From: JAAYAY01 sp964429355
GTDB lineage: Bacteria > Planctomycetota > Planctomycetia > Pirellulales > Thermoguttaceae
Reading direction: 5' to 3'
Assembly: GCA_964429355.1 (NCBI GenBank)
Contig: CAYSCH010000151.1
Span: 1 to 20,029, forward strand
Length of the DNA: 20,029 nt
Shown here piece by piece: positions 16,868 through 20,029 of this stretch. The stretch's first letter is position 1; each line of letters begins with the position of its first letter. The notes below the pieces were generated by a model. It was not told where the DNA came from. It was given only the letters and a program-made list of their open reading frames with translations, and made no database searches. Position numbers and translations under genes: made by a program.

Positions 16868-17361
16868 GGTTGGGTCTCCTGTCCTTTCAACTCCTGGAGT
16901 TCCGCAAATCGATGCGCAATGGGCAAGGTGGCACGCGCCGGGCCGATGCCTAAGAGGGTTCTCCCCTGGGCCTGGCAAGTCGGCGTCCCAATTCCGCGAT
17001 TGCCTCTCGCAGATCGGGACTCCGCCCGGTCCAAACACCCGATTTTCGGTCGCCGCCTGACATGCGGTCAATGTGAGGATACGTCAATCATGTAAGAATT
17101 CTTCCAAGACGCTCGAATGGCTGAGGCGGCAACTGGCCAGGCAGGGACAGTCCCACCGGCGTCGCGCCGGGACCCGCTCGATAGCGGCACACCCCGGAGT
17201 GGTCGGGATTCGACAGTTTGGGAGACCCATGCCGAAATATCGGGCGACAGCCCACATCGCACCCACCGAACGGGTTAAATGGCCTTGCGTGATTCGCGGA
17301 AGAATTGTCGTCCTGAAACAGGTATTCGTCACGAAAGGATCCCGATTCTTGGAGATTTGCC
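16868..17361. other. divergent intergenic region
   Basis: No protein-like frame is supported in these 494 bases between the divergent ceramidase-like gene and the small membrane protein gene. It contains a 13-base palindrome, AACTCC-T-GGAGTT (16889-16901), a 10-base palindrome AAGAATTCTT (17094-17103) and the REP-like element at 17144-17172. Promoters for both flanking genes must lie here, but no convincing boxes were found. Confidence 0.6.
17144..17175. repeat. REP-like palindromic element
   Basis: GGGACAGTCCC (17144-17154) is followed by a perfect hairpin, CCGGCG (17156-17161) with CGCCGG (17165-17170) and loop TCG, and then GACCC. Its reverse complement over 17147-17172 matches 12376-12401 at 21 of 26 positions. 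GGGACAGTCCC-type repeats are common in planctomycete spacers and are often linked to REP-associated tyrosine transposases, none of which is in this window. Confidence 0.5.
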
Positions 17362-17658
17362 ATGGTGGAAGTGCTCTCTCGACTTCCGGGCTCCGACCTG
17401 TCGGCTGTGCTCATTATAGTCCCTGTCGTCTTCGTAGTCGGGGTCATAGGACTTGCGGGGCTGATCGCCGCTGCCATCCAACGGCATCGGGATCGGGAAA
17501 TCGCCGCTGCCGTGGTTGCTGAAATGCTCGACCGCGGCATTGCCCCCGAGGAGATTATCGCCGTGCTCAGGGCGATGGGGCTCGAAGGTACGGCGGCACA
17601 GCGCAAGATTGGCACGCAGCGAGTGAGTCGTGCAAACGGAAAGCAGCCTGCCGCCTGA
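17362..17658 (+). CDS. small single-pass membrane protein
   Basis: This 98-residue protein starts at an ATG with GGAG (17351-17354) seven bases upstream. One transmembrane helix (about residues 14-39) is followed by a short amphipathic segment, EIAAAVVAEMLDRGIAPEEI (46-65), ending in VLRAMG. The pattern M-L-D-R-G-x-x-x-E-E-I recalls short SHOCT-like C-terminal helices seen in many small bacterial membrane proteins. I cannot assign a function. It converges on the zinc-ribbon gene downstream. Confidence 0.7.
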   Translation: MVEVLSRLPGSDLSAVLIIVPVVFVVGVIGLAGLIAAAIQRHRDREIAAAVVAEMLDRGIAPEEIIAVLRAMGLEGTAAQRKIGTQRVSRANGKQPAA

Positions 17659-17728
17659 TGATCGGCCCGGTTCCGGCCAATATCGCGAGGCGAAGGTGGC
17701 AACGTCTTCGGCACAGCGACTGTTGTTG

Positions 17729-17748
17729 CGCCGGATTGTCAGCCGGCG
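17729..17748. terminator. candidate hairpin between convergent genes
   Basis: CGCCGG (17729-17734) and CCGGCG (17743-17748) form a 6-bp GC stem with an 8-base loop, in the 173-base spacer between two convergent genes. No T-run is present, so a terminator role is only inferred from position. Confidence 0.3.
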
Positions 17749-17831
17749 ATTCCAGTCCGTCTGCGGTCGTGTGGCCACGGCACTCCAGATCGTCGCCGCG
17801 TAGTTCACCCCAGGGAGCCGCTGCGGCCAAC

Positions 17832-18263
17832 TCAATAGGTTGGCGTGGTCGGGCCCGCTGGAGGCACCGGTTGGTCATCGACCATAGGGCTCCCCACCGG
17901 GCCCGAAGTTGGATACGTCGTTGCGGGGTTGCCGCCGGCATAGCAGGCACGGTTCTGCGTCATCGGCTGTCGCTGCGGTCCGATTCCCATCGGCATCCGG
18001 CAGTATGGGCAGATGCGGAACTGGGGCGAGATGAAGCCGCCGCATGTCTGGCATTCGACTCTTGTCGGCAGAAACGACAGGACCGTAAAGGCAATCCAGC
18101 CTCCAATTGGATGAATTCCGAACCACATCCAGTGGGGTGAATAGTGCTTGCGGATTGCAGCTTGAATGCCATAGGTGATCGGAACGACCCAGGCGAGCAC
18201 TATGATCAGGGCTGCGGCAAACAACGATACGAACGCCATTCCAATATTGACATTGTTGTCCAT
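17832..18263 (-). CDS. two-TM protein with zinc ribbon
   Basis: This 143-residue protein starts at an ATG preceded by GGAG with eight bases of spacing. It has two hydrophobic segments (about 7-30 and 45-65) joined by a short basic/aromatic loop (IRKHYSPHWMW), then a zinc ribbon with C71, C74, C85 and C88 (CQTCGG and CPYCRMP), and a Pro/Thr/Gln-rich tail. The ribbon probably faces the cytoplasm. I do not recognise a specific family; small membrane zinc-ribbon proteins are common in planctomycetes. A strong hairpin lies in its leader (18297-18326). Confidence 0.75.
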   Translation of the reverse strand: MDNNVNIGMAFVSLFAAALIIVLAWVVPITYGIQAAIRKHYSPHWMWFGIHPIGGWIAFTVLSFLPTRVECQTCGGFISPQFRICPYCRMPMGIGPQRQPMTQNRACYAGGNPATTYPTSGPVGSPMVDDQPVPPAGPTTPTY

Positions 18264-18296
18264 CGTTCATTCTCCAGAGAAACCACCGACCGGGCT

Positions 18297-18326
18297 GCAA
18301 CGGCAACGCCTGTCGTTGCCGTCTGC
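18297..18326 (-). promoter_or_regulatory. strong hairpin in the zinc-ribbon gene leader
   Basis: ACGGCAACG (18300-18308) and CGTTGCCGT (18314-18322) form a perfect 9-bp stem with loop CCTGT, extended by GCA (18297-18299) and TGC (18324-18326) across one bulged base. It ends 33 bases upstream of the ATG at 18263 on the minus strand. No T-run follows in either direction, so it looks like a leader structure or protein-binding palindrome rather than a terminator. Confidence 0.45.
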
Positions 18327-18352
18327 GAGTTCTTGCCCCTATACAAAAACAC

Positions 18353-18431
18353 CTTAGAAGCCATCACAAAACGTACGAGTTTCCCACGGGCATGGATGTG
18401 CACAGCCGGTGGTTTTGTAAGCGGCTCTTAG
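18353..18431. repeat. imperfect long inverted repeat
   Basis: The left arm has CTTAGAAGCC (18353-18362) and ACAAAAC (18366-18372). The right arm has GTTTTGT (18412-18418) and GGCTCTTAG (18423-18431). The arms pair with one mismatch and small bulges, and the interior contains a CCAC/GTGG pair. It could be a small non-coding RNA, a miniature inverted-repeat element or an extended leader structure. Confidence 0.35.
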
Positions 18432-18728
18432 ATAATTCTAGGTCCACTTTTAACTGCCAGCATGCCACCTCCTACCGGCTCGTCCGCGCGACCGCAGATG
18501 AATGAAGAAGAGGTGGACACCCGTGCCGCACGGCGGGCCAGCCCCCTTGAGATATCAGTCCCCGCACTCTCTTCCGACTTGCCGGAAAATTCCAAAAAAA
18601 CGGAAAACAACTCCCATTCCTCGCAGTCGTTTACCGATACCCAGATTATCGAGTGATGTCTCCCCGGGGCGGGTTTGCGCCGGCGGGCTCCCTCTCGACG
18701 CCAGAAGAAACGAAATGAGAGGCAAAAT

Positions 18729-19670
18729 ATGCGACTGGGGTCTCTTCTGCTCGCGGTGACGGTCTTCGTGCTGGCGTCCGCGGGTGTAGCTCGGGCCGGG
18801 GACCGGGAGATCGCCGAGGCGATTGCCGGCAAGCTCCAGGCAAGCGGCCAGCTTCGAGCCTATGATATTCGCGTGAAAGTCCAGGACGGTGTCGCCTGGC
18901 TCCGCGGCCGAGTCGCCAGCGAGCGGCAGATGAACGCGGCCGTAACCCTCGCGGCGCAAACCGAAGGCATAGAACAAGTTGCCAACGGACTCACAATCCG
19001 TGAGGGCCACCAGCCAACTGCTCGGCGGGCGCCTATCGCCTCACAGCAACCGGTGACGCCGACGGTCCAGCAGGCCCGACTCGTCCCACAGGCCGCCGTT
19101 CCCGCGCCAACCCTTGTCGCTCCCCCGTCTATGGTGGTAACACCGACCCCAGTGGCTCCCAGCGTGCTCCAGCAGCCGGTCCCCCCCCAGCTCCCGCCAC
19201 CGACGAGCGTGGTCGTTCAAGACCATACACTCCCCGAAAGCTTGCCCGTCGAAGAGCCCCATATTTCCCTGCCGGTCCGGAACCTGGAGTTTACCACGAG
19301 CCTTGAGGCACTCCCCTCCACGGTGCAGAAAACCTGTTACTGGTCCTCGACCGGTCAGATGCACGTCATGGACCTTCATATGGTTACCACGCTCACCGGC
19401 GCCGAGGTGATGCTCTTGCCCGACGACTGCGACGCATCGGCGGGCGAAGCGTTTGCCAGCGATGGCGACCAGGATTTGCCAATCTCGTCCCCGGCATCGG
19501 GTGAAGATCCGTCCGGCTTCTCTCCTCCCGACACGTCCACGGCCCCGGCCGTCGGCGAGCAGACCTCGTTGATCCAGACAATGCCCGAGCCAACTCCCCG
19601 CAACTGGGCCGGCTCATTCCGCCAGCACGGTATGCCGACCATGCGAGCCGTGGTGAACGACCAGCCCTGA
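18729..19670 (+). CDS. secreted BON-domain protein
   Basis: This 313-residue exported protein starts at the ATG at 18729, with GAGAGG (18717-18722) six bases upstream; the in-frame ATG at 18675 lies before the signal peptide and is rejected. The signal peptide ends near residue 23 (ARA-GD). Residues about 25-92 form a BON domain: DREIAEAIAGKLQASGQL, then IRVKVQDGVAWLRGRVASE and a closing IEQVANGLTI. BON domains are thought to bind membranes or phospholipids and stabilise the envelope. Residues 95-190 are Pro/Val/Gln/Ala-rich and likely disordered. A later segment (about 205-250, including KTCYWSSTGQMHVMDLHMVTTL) may be a small folded unit. The tail is acidic and Pro/Ser-rich. Confidence 0.82.
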   Translation: MRLGSLLLAVTVFVLASAGVARAGDREIAEAIAGKLQASGQLRAYDIRVKVQDGVAWLRGRVASERQMNAAVTLAAQTEGIEQVANGLTIREGHQPTARRAPIASQQPVTPTVQQARLVPQAAVPAPTLVAPPSMVVTPTPVAPSVLQQPVPPQLPPPTSVVVQDHTLPESLPVEEPHISLPVRNLEFTTSLEALPSTVQKTCYWSSTGQMHVMDLHMVTTLTGAEVMLLPDDCDASAGEAFASDGDQDLPISSPASGEDPSGFSPPDTSTAPAVGEQTSLIQTMPEPTPRNWAGSFRQHGMPTMRAVVNDQP

Positions 19671-19814
19671 GTTCCCAGCCTGAAATCGCCCCCCGGCCGG
19701 AACCTTCCTCGCGAACCAGGCATCCGCCACCGCTCGCCGCTGGCCCCGCAGCTCTTGATTCCAACCCAACATTGTTGCCACAGGAAGCCCGGGCAAAACA
19801 TGGGAGTCGTGCGG

Positions 19815-20029
19815 TCAGAGCATTTCCCAGCCATCATCAAAGGCCAATTGGAAGAGGAGGTTGTCGTCCATATCGGCCTGGTCGTTGCCGCCGGGGGTCT
19901 GGCGGATCATGACCGACTCGAAGGCCAGGATCTCGTAGAGGGGATCGAGCTCCGGGCGACGAATCCCATACTTGAGCCAGTCTTCGGCGGCCTCGACGTA
20001 GTCGTCCAGGGCCGTTCCCCAAAGTTTGG
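19815..20029 (-). CDS. partial CDS, C-terminal end of unrecognised protein
   Basis: The minus strand from the window edge to the TGA at 19815-19817 is an open frame of 70 residues with no start inside the window. It begins KLWGTALDDYVEAAEDWLKYG and ends QLAFDDGWEML. Amino acid use is protein-like (acidic, Leu/Tyr/Trp helical pattern), while the overlapping frame beginning MGNGPGRLRRG is Arg/Pro-rich and looks like a shadow. I do not recognise the family. It converges with the BON-domain gene, with 144 bases between them holding nothing recognisable. Confidence 0.75.
   Translation of the reverse strand, partial: KLWGTALDDYVEAAEDWLKYGIRRPELDPLYEILAFESVMIRQTPGGNDQADMDDNLLFQLAFDDGWEML

Larger units (their letters stand above)
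18264..18728. other. divergent intergenic region with structured DNA
   Basis: No protein-like frame is supported in these 465 bases. The part next to the zinc-ribbon gene is rich in inverted repeats (see the separate entries at 18297-18326 and 18353-18431). The stretch 18420-18660 is less GC-rich (for example CAAAAAAACGGAAAACAA near 18593-18610) and may hold the promoter of the BON-domain gene; no clear boxes were found. Confidence 0.55.

Noticed and set aside
17658..18140. 160-codon plus-strand frame after the small membrane protein
   Set aside because: It is Arg/Ser/His-rich without domain features and overlaps the convincing two-TM zinc-ribbon gene on the other strand.
18570..18605. TTCCG/CGGAA hairpin followed by an A-run as a terminator
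   Set aside because: The run is of A on the plus strand, and on the minus strand the T-run precedes rather than follows the stem, so it does not fit an intrinsic terminator in either direction.
18462..18656. 64-codon plus-strand frame before the BON gene
   Set aside because: No ribosome site and low-complexity Ser/Glu/Asn composition; not supported as a gene.

Overview
The window looks like a piece of a planctomycete chromosome, probably a draft or metagenome scaffold. The lineage clues are family-level. There is a DUF1559 prepilin-like protein with a zinc ribbon, a PKN-type Ser/Thr kinase with the planctomycete N-terminal extension and a large C-terminal extension, Tat-exported ceramidase-like and aldo/keto reductase-like proteins, and a BON-domain secreted protein. 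Codon third positions are strongly GC-rich. Two runs of exactly 10 Ns (9701-9710 and 14269-14278) are scaffolding joins inside real genes. No rRNA, tRNA, CRISPR array or transposase gene was seen.

Layout. A minus-strand secreted M20/AbgB-like peptidase (282-1823) diverges from a long plus-strand series. That series holds a secreted six-hairpin (alpha/alpha barrel) protein (2042-4087), a small ATGA-overlapping ORF (4084-4347), a Tat-exported aldo/keto reductase-like protein without two of the four expected catalytic residues (4416-5474), an ATGA-coupled tetraheme cytochrome c (5471-6052), a secreted sialidase/BNR protein (6323-7453) and a short adenylate-kinase-like enzyme (7481-8122). Next come a membrane Ser/Thr kinase split by the first N gap (8484-11244) and a HEAT-repeat protein 23 bases downstream (11268-12260).

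A clear TPP riboswitch (about 12436-12511) precedes thiC (12714-14441), which carries the second N gap. Then follow a DUF1559 protein (14533-15414), a convergent minus-strand ceramidase-like protein (15452-16867), a small membrane protein (17362-17658), a minus-strand two-TM zinc-ribbon protein (17832-18263), a secreted BON protein (18729-19670) and the C-terminal end of another minus-strand gene running off the window (19815-20029).

How the genes may work together. Much of the first 8 kb encodes exported proteins for breaking down glycans or peptides, which fits a polymer-degrading planctomycete. The most unusual unit is the translationally coupled pair of a Tat-exported, catalytically degenerate AKR-like protein and a four-heme cytochrome, which may be a periplasmic electron-transfer module. 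Smaller points of interest are a REP-like repeat family in intergenic DNA, a possible Shine-Dalgarno-sequestering stem below the TPP riboswitch, and strong hairpins upstream of the zinc-ribbon gene.
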